Positions 23,959 through 32,321 of a stretch of DNA of 64,000 bases are shown here, piece by piece. The stretch spans positions 3,720,001-3,784,000 of the forward strand of contig NZ_CP049257.1 in assembly GCF_011046535.1 (NCBI RefSeq). Reading direction: 5' to 3'. Position numbers and translations under genes: made by a program. The stretch is from Nocardioides anomalus. Its GTDB lineage: Bacteria > Actinomycetota > Actinomycetes > Propionibacteriales > Nocardioidaceae. The stretch's first letter is position 1; each line of letters opens with the position of its first letter. The notes under the pieces are model-generated. The model had not been told where the DNA came from. It made no database searches and saw only the letters and a list, made by a program, of their open reading frames with translations.

Positions 23959-25682
23959 TGGACCTTTCGCAGATCGGGCAGACCGGACTCGAGACCGTGG
24001 GCGCAGGGGCCGGCGCCGCCGAGCACCAGCGCGCCGAGACGGCGCACGTGGCTGCCCGCGAACACCGCGCCCCCGAGCCCGGCCACGAGCAGGAACATCG
24101 GGATCGAGAAGAGCGGGGGCAGGCCCGCGGTGAGCGCGGCGTCGGTGAGCGGCGCCGGGGTCGCCTCGGGCGTCGACGTGGTCGGCACGCCGGCCGGTGG
24201 CGGCACGGTGCCGGTGCCGACGCCGCCCGCGCCCCCGCCGTCGCTGCCGCCGCCGGTCGCGCCGCCGGTGGTCGCGTCGGTCGGCTCGTCGCTCGGCTCG
24301 TCCGACGGCTCGTCGGTCGGGTCGTTGTCCGGCACGGTCGCGGGGATCTTGAGCGGCTGGACGGTGTCCACCGCGGCGGTGGTGTAGCCGAGGTGCAGCA
24401 CCAGGCGCGGCGAGAGCTGGCCGACGGCACCGAGCAGGCTCTTGAGCGGCGCGGCCTCGGGCGGGAACGGGACCTGGGCCAGCAGCGGGCCGAGGTCGAG
24501 CCGGGACAGCACCGGCTCGAGCGTCTTGAGGTCGACGGTGACCACGAGCCCCTCCACGGTGCCGGACGCCTTGTCGCCGTCGGCCTTGTAGACCGGCTGG
24601 GGCAGGTCGAGGGTGATGCCGAGCTGGGCCAGCGCGGCGGCCGGGTCGTCCGGCAGCCCGGGGATCGGGGCGGGCGTGCCCTGGGCGACGTACCCCTCCG
24701 GGCCGATGCCGAAGGTCTGTCCGGCGATGGTGAGCGTGCCGTAGTCGGCCCGGCCCTTGGCCTCGCCCGTGACCCCGTCGCTGGCCGCGACCAGGGTGGT
24801 GGAGAGGCCGGACAGCGTGACCAGGCCGCCGAGCAGGCGCACGTCGCCGAGCGCGGCCCGCGACGTCGTCGTCACCTTCGCGCCGTCGGAGACCGAGTGC
24901 GCGTCGGCGACGTAGCCGTTGACGTCCACCACGGCCGCGAGCGCTGTGGGCAGCTGGCAGGCGGGGGGCTGCGTCGCGGGCGGCTCGGCGTCACCGGACG
25001 GGTCGGCCTGGGGCGACGCGGACGGGCCCGACGACGTCCGCCCGAGACCGAGCAGCCCGAGGACGTCGTCGAGGTTGTCGACCAGCGGCAGGTCGGGCAG
25101 CCCGGGCAGCAGGGGCTGGTCGCCGGACCCGTCGTCCCCGGGTCCGCCGTCGTCACCGGACCCGTCGTCGCCTCCCGTGTCGCCGCCGTCGCCGGCGTCG
25201 CAGTCGGTGGAGAAGCCGACCGTGGAGCGGGCCTCGCCCTTGGCCGACGTGGTTGTCATGGACGCGCCGGGCGCGGGGGTGTTCTGCTGGGTCGTGGTGT
25301 CGGAGGGGTACTGCGAGTTGACCTGGACGGGGTAGCCGTCCTCCACCGGCTGCGACGGCAGGCCGAGCTGCTCGAAGAAGGTCTTGAGCCCCTCGCCGAT
25401 CGCATCGCCCGGCCACAGGAAGCTGGCCCGGCCGCTGGAGCCGGCGGAGTTGGCCTTGACCTTGCTGTAGCCGAGGTCGACCTCCCCCTGCGGCACCGTG
25501 GGCAGCGGGATGGTCGGCTCGAAGACCTCGATCTTGACCGGTGTGGCCACGCCGCTGCTGCTGTAGCCGCTGTAGGCGCCGCCCGTGCCGCTCGCGGCGG
25601 CCGCGGCGTGCGCCGGGACGGTCCAGCCCAGCGAGGTGGCCGCCAGTCCGGCGGCGAGGACAGGACCTGCGACGCGCTTCAT
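23955..25682 (-). CDS. Large secreted, membrane-anchored protein of the ABC operon
   Basis: A 575-residue protein. A signal peptide ends near PAHAAA (residue 28). An N-terminal region with FLWPGDAIGEGLKTFFEQLG follows, then an acidic Gly/Asp-rich linker (about 165-195) and a beta-rich domain of about 250 residues containing GGLVTLSGLST and YGTLTIAGQTFGIG. A Pro/Thr/Asp-rich wall-spanning stretch leads to a C-terminal hydrophobic helix (about 530-550) with basic residues after it. This resembles 'choice-of-anchor' type actinobacterial surface proteins, without an LPXTG motif. Coupling to LivF (ATGA) implies work with the importer, perhaps capturing a hydrophobic substrate (inference). Confidence 0.68.
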   Translation of the reverse strand: MKRVAGPVLAAGLAATSLGWTVPAHAAAAASGTGGAYSGYSSSGVATPVKIEVFEPTIPLPTVPQGEVDLGYSKVKANSAGSSGRASFLWPGDAIGEGLKTFFEQLGLPSQPVEDGYPVQVNSQYPSDTTTQQNTPAPGASMTTTSAKGEARSTVGFSTDCDAGDGGDTGGDDGSGDDGGPGDDGSGDQPLLPGLPDLPLVDNLDDVLGLLGLGRTSSGPSASPQADPSGDAEPPATQPPACQLPTALAAVVDVNGYVADAHSVSDGAKVTTTSRAALGDVRLLGGLVTLSGLSTTLVAASDGVTGEAKGRADYGTLTIAGQTFGIGPEGYVAQGTPAPIPGLPDDPAAALAQLGITLDLPQPVYKADGDKASGTVEGLVVTVDLKTLEPVLSRLDLGPLLAQVPFPPEAAPLKSLLGAVGQLSPRLVLHLGYTTAAVDTVQPLKIPATVPDNDPTDEPSDEPSDEPTDATTGGATGGGSDGGGAGGVGTGTVPPPAGVPTTSTPEATPAPLTDAALTAGLPPLFSIPMFLLVAGLGGAVFAGSHVRRLGALVLGGAGPCAHGLESGLPDLRKVQ

Positions 25683-26386
25683 GCCGCCCCTCCCAGGATG
25701 ACGTCGGACATGGTGGCCAGCACCTCGCCGGGCTCGCCGGTCGCGACGACCCGGCCGCCGACCATGACGGCGGCGTAGTCGGAGACCCGCAGCGCGGTGC
25801 GGGCGAACTGCTCGATGCACAGGATCGAGACGCCGGTGGCGGCGATCTGCGCGACCGTCGCGTAGAGCTCGTCGACGATGAGCGGCGCGAGCCCCATGGA
25901 CAGCTCGTCCAGGATGAGCAGCGCCGGGTCGGAGGCCAGGGCGCGCGACATGGCCAGCATCTGCTGCTCGCCGCCGGACATGGTCCCGGCCAGCTGGTGG
26001 CGGCGCTCGTGCAGGCGCGGGAAGAAGGAGTACGCCGTGTCGAGGACCGCCGGGGCCGCGACGCCGGCGTACGACATGAGGCGGAGGTTCTCCTCGACGG
26101 TGAGGTTGGGGAAGACCGACCGGCCCTCGGGCACGGTGCACAGCCCGACCCGGGCCAGGTCCTCCGGCCGGGCGTCGCGCACGTTGACGCCGCCGAGGTG
26201 GACGTCGCCGGAGGTCGCCTTCTTCTGGCCGCTGATGATCGTGGTGAGCGTCGACTTGCCGCCGCCGTTGGGGCCGAGCAGCGCGACGACCGCACCCTGG
26301 GGGACGGTCAGGTCGACGCCGCGGAGCACCTCGATCCGGCCGTACGCCGCGTGCACGTCGACGACCTCGAGGATGGGGACGCTCAT
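25679..26386 (-). CDS. ABC transporter ATP-binding protein, LivF type
   Basis: A 235-residue ATPase of the branched-chain amino acid (HAAT) importer class. It has Walker A GPNGGGKST, the family motif VPEGRSVFPNLTVEENL, signature MSGGEQQML and Walker B LLILDELSMGLAP. The Walker A has Gly where Ala is more usual. In the wider HAAT family substrates include amino acids, amides, aromatic acids and other organic compounds, so leucine transport should not be assumed. Confidence 0.9.
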   Translation of the reverse strand: MSVPILEVVDVHAAYGRIEVLRGVDLTVPQGAVVALLGPNGGGKSTLTTIISGQKKATSGDVHLGGVNVRDARPEDLARVGLCTVPEGRSVFPNLTVEENLRLMSYAGVAAPAVLDTAYSFFPRLHERRHQLAGTMSGGEQQMLAMSRALASDPALLILDELSMGLAPLIVDELYATVAQIAATGVSILCIEQFARTALRVSDYAAVMVGGRVVATGEPGEVLATMSDVILGGAA

Positions 26387-27174
26387 CCTGCGACCTCCTG
26401 CACCGCGGGCAGCACGAGCGTCTGGTCGGGCCCGTCGGGCTCGTCGACCGCGCCGAGGTAGGCCTGCTGGACGACCGGGTCGCGGCGGATCTGCGCGGGC
26501 GAGCCGGAGGCGATGACGCGGCCGAAGTCGAGCACGTGGATCTCGTCGCACACCGACATCACCAGGTCCATGTCGTGCTCGACCATGAGGATGCCGCGAC
26601 CCTCCGCGGCCAGGTCGCGCAGGAGCTGACCGAACGCGTCGGTCTCGGTCTCGTCCTGGCCCGAGGACGGCTCGTCGAGCAGCAGCAGCCGCGGGTCGCC
26701 GGCCAGGCAGCGGGCCAGCTCGAGCAGCCGCGCGGTGCCGGTCGGGACGGAGTCGGCCCGCTCGTCGGCGTAGGCCGCGATGCCGACCCGCTCGAGCAGC
26801 CCGTCCACGTCGGCGCGCGAGGGCCGCACGAGGCCGAGCAGGCCGCGGTGGATGTCGTGGGCCACGCGGACGTTGTCGCGCACGGTGAGCGAGCCGAACG
26901 CCTCCAGGCGCTGGAAGGTCCGGCCCATCCCCCGCTTGGCCCGGCGGTGCACCGGCGTGTGGGAGACGGTGCGACCGCGGAAGCGGACCCGGCCGCGGGT
27001 CGGCTTCTGCAGGCCGCTGATCACGTTGAAGCAGGTGGTCTTGCCGGCGCCGTTGGGACCGATCAGGCCGGTCACCCGGCCGGCCTCGGCCACGAAGGAC
27101 GCGTGGTCGACCGCGGTGACGCCGCCGAACTGGACGACGACGTCCTCCACGGACAGCAGGGGTTCAGTGGGCAT
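26383..27174 (-). CDS. ABC transporter ATP-binding protein, LivG type
   Basis: A 263-residue ATPase pairing with the LivF-like gene. Walker A is GPNGAGKTT, the LivG motif GMGRTFQRLEAF is clear, and Walker B is LLLLDEPSSGQD. The signature is an unusual PTGTARLLELARCLA in place of a canonical LSGGQ-like or PYG form. The C-terminal extension of about 25 residues is longer than in LivG of E. coli. Its stop overlaps the LivF start and its start lies inside the permease gene. Confidence 0.9.
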   Translation of the reverse strand: MPTEPLLSVEDVVVQFGGVTAVDHASFVAEAGRVTGLIGPNGAGKTTCFNVISGLQKPTRGRVRFRGRTVSHTPVHRRAKRGMGRTFQRLEAFGSLTVRDNVRVAHDIHRGLLGLVRPSRADVDGLLERVGIAAYADERADSVPTGTARLLELARCLAGDPRLLLLDEPSSGQDETETDAFGQLLRDLAAEGRGILMVEHDMDLVMSVCDEIHVLDFGRVIASGSPAQIRRDPVVQQAYLGAVDEPDGPDQTLVLPAVQEVAG

Positions 27175-29128
27175 GGGCCGGCACCTTCGTCTCGGGCGCG
27201 GTCTCGGTCGCGGTCACGGGCGCCTCCGGCTCGTCGCCGGGCGCGGCCGGTCCCGGCAGGACCGGGAGGCTGGCCCGGATCGAGGGGCCGATGCGCCGCT
27301 CGGCCAGTCGGCCCAGCGTGAACAGCTGGTTGGCCAGCCCGTTGGGGTCGCGGGCCAGCAGCACGGCGCCGACGGCGAGGACCACGAACATCAGCCCGGC
27401 CACCGACGGGTGGTCGGCCTGGAGGACCGGCAGCTCCATGAGCGCGACGCCGCCGAGCACCGCGCCGGTCACCGAGGTGACGCCGAAGACGGCCGCGCAG
27501 AGCAGGAGCAGCAGGCTGTTGAAGTAGATGAAGTCGCCCGCGCCGACGGTCTGGCGCAGCCCGGCGAACAGCGCCCCGGCCACCCCGGCGATGCCCGCGG
27601 ACAGCGCGAAGAGCCCGACGCGGAACCACCGCAGGTCCAGCCCCAGCGTCCCGCACGCGGCGGGGCTGTCGCGCATGGCGATGAGCATCCGGCCGACCGC
27701 GCCGCGGCGCAGCAGCAGCACGGCCCAGCCGATGAGGACCAGGAAGAGCGTCATCACCACGACGTAGGGACCGGTGGACTCCACCGCGACACCGGGGAAG
27801 GAGAGCCGGCGGGCCGGGAGGGTGTTGTTGAACCCGAAGGCGAAGTCGGCCTGGAAGACCATCTTGTCCATGATCGCGGCGAAGGCGAGCGTGGCCAGGG
27901 CGAGGTAGAGCCCGGTCAGGCGCAGCACCGGCAGCGCGACGAGCGCCCCGACGCCGGCGGCGACCAGGGCCGAGACGAGCAGGCCGTAGAGGTTGGGCTG
28001 GTCGAGCTTGGCGTAGGTGAGGGCGCCGACGCCGGCGAAGGTCAGCTGGGCCAGCGACACGTGCCCGCCGTACCCGGTCAGCAGCACCAGCGAGAGCATC
28101 ACGATGGCGAAGGTCGCGGCGGTGCCGATGAGCAGCAGGTTCGCCTCGGACGCGGCCCCGGCCATGAGGCTGACCAGCAGCACCAGGCCGAGGCTCCAGC
28201 CGAGCGTGCGCCGCAGCGGGGGCAGCGGGGCGGAGACGGTGCCCTTGACCTGGCCGATGCGCAGCTGCGCCTGCGGCAGGGCGACGACGACGGCGAAGAG
28301 GAACAGCGCCGGCACGACGTTCTTGGCCTGGCCCAGGACGCCGTCGACCTGGACGTAGGCCGTGACGTAGGACGTGAGCAGGCCGAGACCCATGGCGCCC
28401 GCGAAGGTGAGCGGCAGGCTCGTGAGCCTCCCGAGCATGGCCGCGGCGTAGGCGTTGATGACCAGCAGGGTGAGCGCGTAGTAGTCCAGCCCGACCGTGG
28501 AGACCAGCAGGATGCCGCCGAGCCCGGCCAGCGAGACGCCGATCATCCACGCCAGCGTGGCGACCCGGTCGGGCTTGCCGCCGAAGAGCCGGAGGAGCTC
28601 GGGGTTGTCCACCGACGCGCGCATCGCGGTGCCGATCCGGGTCCGGGTGAGGAGCACGAACAGGCCGACCGCGACGACGACCGAGGCGATGATCGTGATC
28701 AGCTGGTGGGCGGTGATGGTGGCGCCGGCGACGGTGAACGTCGTGCCCGCGAAGAACGGCAGCACGGTGCGCGACTCGACCGGGTAGATCTGCTGGGCGG
28801 CGCCGATGCAGCCCACCAGGAGCGCGACGGTGACCACGAGCGCGACGCCGGCCGGCGCGTCGCCGAGGCCCTTGGCCACGAACCGGGACAGGAACCACCC
28901 GATGGCCGGCGCGACCACCAGCAGCACCAGCGCGAGGGCCACCGGCGTGGGCAGGCCCTGGCGGACGCTGAAGTCCCAGAACACGAAGGACAGCAGCATG
29001 CCGAGGGCGCCGTGGGCGATGTTGAAGACCCGGGTCGTGGCGTAGGTCAGCACGAGCCCGCTCGCCGCGATGGCGTACGCCGCACCGGAGAACAGCCCGA
29101 AGAGCGTGTAGGCCAGGAAGCTGCTCAT
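27164..29128 (-). CDS. Fused LivH-LivM type ABC permease
   Basis: A 654-residue membrane protein joining both HAAT permeases. Residues 1-295 are LivH-like (LFGLFSGAAYAIAASGLVLTYATTRVFNIAHGA). Residues about 330-620 are LivM-like, with LLTGYGGHVSLAQ, RLTGLYLALATLAF and MRDSPAACGTLGLD. A linker and a proline-rich cytoplasmic tail complete it. Separate LivH and LivM genes are the norm, and fused forms are found in actinobacteria. It overlaps livG by 11 bases. Confidence 0.9.
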   Translation of the reverse strand: MSSFLAYTLFGLFSGAAYAIAASGLVLTYATTRVFNIAHGALGMLLSFVFWDFSVRQGLPTPVALALVLLVVAPAIGWFLSRFVAKGLGDAPAGVALVVTVALLVGCIGAAQQIYPVESRTVLPFFAGTTFTVAGATITAHQLITIIASVVVAVGLFVLLTRTRIGTAMRASVDNPELLRLFGGKPDRVATLAWMIGVSLAGLGGILLVSTVGLDYYALTLLVINAYAAAMLGRLTSLPLTFAGAMGLGLLTSYVTAYVQVDGVLGQAKNVVPALFLFAVVVALPQAQLRIGQVKGTVSAPLPPLRRTLGWSLGLVLLVSLMAGAASEANLLLIGTAATFAIVMLSLVLLTGYGGHVSLAQLTFAGVGALTYAKLDQPNLYGLLVSALVAAGVGALVALPVLRLTGLYLALATLAFAAIMDKMVFQADFAFGFNNTLPARRLSFPGVAVESTGPYVVVMTLFLVLIGWAVLLLRRGAVGRMLIAMRDSPAACGTLGLDLRWFRVGLFALSAGIAGVAGALFAGLRQTVGAGDFIYFNSLLLLLCAAVFGVTSVTGAVLGGVALMELPVLQADHPSVAGLMFVVLAVGAVLLARDPNGLANQLFTLGRLAERRIGPSIRASLPVLPGPAAPGDEPEAPVTATETAPETKVPAHAH

Positions 29129-29138
29129 CGTCGTCCCC

Positions 29139-30659
29139 TCAGCCCTGGTTGGTGCCGGCGCAGAGGTACTTGCTGCCGCCCACCGGCTGCCAGGCGCCGC
29201 CGTTGAGCTGGATGAAGCGCCAGCAGTCACCGGTGCGCTTGCTGCCGACGTGCTGCGGCGCGGTGAGCTCGTTGGCCGTCCAGTTGTCGGTCTTGCTCAG
29301 CGCGTCGACCAGCGTCTGCCGGCTCAGCTTGCCGCCGAGCTCGGTCGCCTTCTCCACGAACAGCCGCGCCGCCGACCAGGAGAAGACGCCGAAGAACGAC
29401 GGGTCCGCGCCCGGGCTGACCTGCTGCAGCCAGCTCAGGTAGAGCTGCATCTCCTTGTTGCTGTCGGCCTCCTCGAAGGGCACGAAGTTCAAGAACACGA
29501 CGGTCTTGTCCACGGCGTCGCCGCCGGAGCTGACGTAGTCGGGGATGTAGTCGGTGGGGTCGCGGAGGTAGACGTCGGGCTCGTACCCGACCTGCTGGAA
29601 GGCCTGCGCGAGCCGCACGGAGTACTGGTAGGGCCCGGTCCAGAAGACCGCCTTGACGCCCTTGTCCTTGAGCTGCTGGGCGTACGGCGCGAAGTTGAAC
29701 TCCGAGACGTCGATGCCCTGCACCACGTCGAAGGTGAGCCCCTGCTTGGCCATCGCCCGGGCCGACGCCGGGCCGTTCTCGGCCGCCGCGCCGGCGTTGG
29801 TGTAGAGCACCGCGGCGTGCGCGGCGGCGTCCGGGTAGTTCTGCTTGATGAACTCCCCCGGCGCGTTCTCCCACTCCCCGGTGTTGGTCGACTGGGCGGG
29901 GAAGCAGGTCGCGCAGGAGTTGCGGTCCTTGGTCACCGCGGCCGAGCGGATGTCGGGCAGGCCGCACGAGGCGGTCGTCGCGGCCCCGCCGGAGTCGAAG
30001 GCGCCCATCGAGCCGACGGTCGCGAAGGTCTCCGCGCACGCCTTGGTGTAGGCCTGCTGGTCGGCGCCGGCGTCGGTGCGGCTGTCGTAGGTGATCAGGT
30101 TGAGCTTGCGCCCGCAGATGTCGCTGGTGGCGTTGAAGTAGGCGACGTAGGCCTTGACCGCGTCCTGGCTGGACTGGAACAGACCCGGGACCGGGCCGGA
30201 GACGTCGGCCACGTTGCCGATGGTGATCTCGGAGTCGGTGATGCCGGGGCCGTTCTGGAAGCCGTCGCAGCTCGCGCCCTTGCCGCCGCCGTTGGCCGAG
30301 TTGTCGTCGTCGCTCTGGTCGCCCTTGCCGCCGCCACCGCCGCCGCCGGTGGTGCCGCCGCCCGAGCCGCCCGTCGTGCCTCCGGTGCCGCCGCCGGTGC
30401 CGCCGGTGCTGCCGCCGGTCGTGCCGCTCGTCGTACTGCCACCGCCGGCCGGCGCACCCCCGGCGGTGGTGGTCCCGCCGGCCGTGGTGGTGTCGCCACC
30501 GGTGGTCGTGCCGGGCACGGCCTCACCGGCGGAGTTGACCGTCTCACCGGAGCCGCCGGTGGCGCCGGCCACCTCGTCGGGGTCGAGCTGGGAGCCGCAG
30601 GCGGCGAGCGCCAGGGCCAGCACGGCCGTCAGGGCGGCGCTCGCGGGGAGTCGGGGCAC
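29139..30659 (-). CDS. Substrate-binding lipoprotein of the Liv-type ABC importer
   Basis: A 506-residue periplasmic-binding-type lipoprotein. The lipobox LALAAC gives Cys21. A 100-residue low-complexity Gly/Thr/Ser linker follows, an unusually long spacer that would hold the binding domain well away from the membrane. The type I binding fold starts at ITIGNVADVSGPVPG and contains several cysteines (SCGLPDI, CATCFPAQ, GDCWRF, KYLCAG), probably disulfides. It is the first gene of the operon; GTG 30659 has a CTGGAGGACC ribosome site, so unlike many neighbours its mRNA has a leader. Confidence 0.87.
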   Translation of the reverse strand: MPRLPASAALTAVLALALAACGSQLDPDEVAGATGGSGETVNSAGEAVPGTTTGGDTTTAGGTTTAGGAPAGGGSTTSGTTGGSTGGTGGGTGGTTGGSGGGTTGGGGGGGKGDQSDDDNSANGGGKGASCDGFQNGPGITDSEITIGNVADVSGPVPGLFQSSQDAVKAYVAYFNATSDICGRKLNLITYDSRTDAGADQQAYTKACAETFATVGSMGAFDSGGAATTASCGLPDIRSAAVTKDRNSCATCFPAQSTNTGEWENAPGEFIKQNYPDAAAHAAVLYTNAGAAAENGPASARAMAKQGLTFDVVQGIDVSEFNFAPYAQQLKDKGVKAVFWTGPYQYSVRLAQAFQQVGYEPDVYLRDPTDYIPDYVSSGGDAVDKTVVFLNFVPFEEADSNKEMQLYLSWLQQVSPGADPSFFGVFSWSAARLFVEKATELGGKLSRQTLVDALSKTDNWTANELTAPQHVGSKRTGDCWRFIQLNGGAWQPVGGSKYLCAGTNQG

Positions 30660-30678
30660 GGGGTCCTCCAGGCGCGGA

Positions 30679-30696
30679 ACTAGAACGTGTACTAGT
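30679..30696. promoter_or_regulatory. KstR-type operator in front of the ABC operon
   Basis: ACTAGAACGTGTACTAGT has one perfect half-site of the 21655 palindrome and one mismatch to the TnnAACnnGTTnnA pattern (GTA for GTT). It lies 20 bases upstream of the GTG at 30659, where a repressor would cover the probable promoter. Confidence 0.55.
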
Positions 30697-30765
30697 CCGA
30701 CAACGACGCCTGCCGCGAAAGGTGACGGCGGTCACGGGTCGGGGGTTCCCGGCTCCGGGGTACCG

Positions 30766-32319
30766 CTACTCCTCGCTCGGCCCGGTGGGCGCCAGGACGA
30801 CGTACGGGTCGACGGTGAAGTCGCCCGTGGTGCCGAGGGTCACCGCCTGGACGCCGACGGGGCGGCCGTCGCGGTAGGTCACCAGCGAGATCCCCGCCGG
30901 GCGGCGGACGGCGGCGCCGACGGCGATGGCGTACGCCGCGCCGCCGGTGGTGCCGGTCGTGTAGCTGTAGCCCACCGCGCCGTTCGCGCCGGTCACCTCG
31001 GTCGGTCCGCCCTGGACGTGGAGGTGACCGCCGAGGACCAGGTCGGCGCAACCGCGGGCCAGGGTCTCGTCGCCCATGTTGGCGTCGTGGACCAGGACCG
31101 TGCCGATGCGCTCGCCGTCCGCCTCGGCCGCGCAGGCGGCGTCGGCGATGCGGTCGGCGACCTCGTCGAAGGTGAGCCCCGACTCGTCGCGCCAACTGCC
31201 GAGGCCGCTCGAGCGCGGGTCGCCGACCCCGAGCAGCCGGACGCCGGCCGGACCGTCGACCACGTCCCCGTCGAGCACGGTCCAGCCGTGGTCGGCCAGG
31301 TAGCGGCCCACGAACGTGCCGTGGTCGTGGTTGCCGGTGACGGCCCACTTGACGTCGGCGTACGGGCCGTCGTCGAAGGCGGCGTCGAGGGAGTCCAGCG
31401 AGAAGGCCTCCCAGGTGCTGCCGGTCGAGGTGTCGTCGCCGGCGTCGAAGACGGCCTGGGCGCCGGCCGCGTCGCCCACCGCGCGGGCCACCCGGTCCAT
31501 GCCGATGTTGTCGTGGCGGTCGCTGACCAGCAGCACCAGGCTCTCGCCGTCCTCCGGCCGGCGCAGGTCGAGGTCGGCCGCGGCCTCGGCGGCCTCGCGG
31601 TAGAAGGTCTCGCCGTTGCGGTAGGTGCCCACCGCGCTCTCGACGAGGCGCCGGGTCTGGCTGGTGGTGACGTCGCCGCGGACCTCGACCCGCTGCAGCT
31701 CGGTGGGGATCGGCACGTCCGGGCCGAGGAACCGCGCCAGGCTCTCCCAGCCCTCCTCGCGGTCCAGGGTGTCCTCGTCGTCCTCCCACGGCTGGAGCGC
31801 GACCACGCCGACCAGCGCCACCAGGGCCAGCAGCGCGACCGTGCGCCGGCGGCTGCGCGGGCGGTCGACGAGCGCGTGGCGACGCCGGGGCCCGACCAGC
31901 AGCCACAGCACGATCGGCAGCAGGGCCAGCGCGCCGCCGCGGACCACCGACTCGATGGCCAGGTCGGCCAGCACCTCCTGGACCCGGGCCTGCGGACCCT
32001 CGGGCTGGCTGGCGATGAGCGCGTAGCGGTCCACCAGGTCCGCGGTGCTGGCCGCGTCGGTCTTGCCGAGCGTGATCTCGACGCCGAACCGGCTGTCGGT
32101 CGGCACCCGCACGTCGGGCAGCACCGGACCGGTCAGCAGCACGACGTGGCCGGACAGGTCCGGGCGCAGCACCGCGTCGTGGCTGGCCAGCGTGGTCTCG
32201 CGGCTGCTGTGCAGGAACAGCGCGCCCGCGCACACCACGGTGAGCACGACCCACGTCAGGACGTAGGCGGTGCCGACGAGCAGCCGGCGGCGCACCCCTC
32301 GGCGGACTCCCGGGCGCAC
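30766..32319 (-). CDS. Membrane-anchored metallophosphoesterase
   Basis: A protein of about 517 residues. Two transmembrane helices (about 14-36 and 127-145, with a third near 160-177) flank a small outer loop. The C-terminal half is a calcineurin-like phosphoesterase with the full metal-site set: SDRHDN (D-x-H), AGDDT, TGNHDHG, VLVHDAN and GGHLHV. Substrate is unknown; relatives hydrolyse lipid or nucleotide phosphates. It starts two bases after the rlmB stop at GTG 32319, though GTG 32295 with a GGGAG ten bases ahead is a reasonable alternative. Confidence 0.82.
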   Translation of the reverse strand: MRPGVRRGVRRRLLVGTAYVLTWVVLTVVCAGALFLHSSRETTLASHDAVLRPDLSGHVVLLTGPVLPDVRVPTDSRFGVEITLGKTDAASTADLVDRYALIASQPEGPQARVQEVLADLAIESVVRGGALALLPIVLWLLVGPRRRHALVDRPRSRRRTVALLALVALVGVVALQPWEDDEDTLDREEGWESLARFLGPDVPIPTELQRVEVRGDVTTSQTRRLVESAVGTYRNGETFYREAAEAAADLDLRRPEDGESLVLLVSDRHDNIGMDRVARAVGDAAGAQAVFDAGDDTSTGSTWEAFSLDSLDAAFDDGPYADVKWAVTGNHDHGTFVGRYLADHGWTVLDGDVVDGPAGVRLLGVGDPRSSGLGSWRDESGLTFDEVADRIADAACAAEADGERIGTVLVHDANMGDETLARGCADLVLGGHLHVQGGPTEVTGANGAVGYSYTTGTTGGAAYAIAVGAAVRRPAGISLVTYRDGRPVGVQAVTLGTTGDFTVDPYVVLAPTGPSEE

Positions 32320-32321
32320 TC

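Noticed and set aside
25679..29128. Naming the ABC genes livF/livG/livHM as leucine transporters
   Set aside because: The HAAT family covers many substrates and the KstR-type operator and accessory genes argue against a plain amino acid importer, so no symbols were given.
26780..29206. 808-codon plus-strand frame opposite the permease and LivG genes
   Set aside because: Asp/Glu/Gln/Arg-rich mirror of hydrophobic membrane codons, a well-known shadow pattern.
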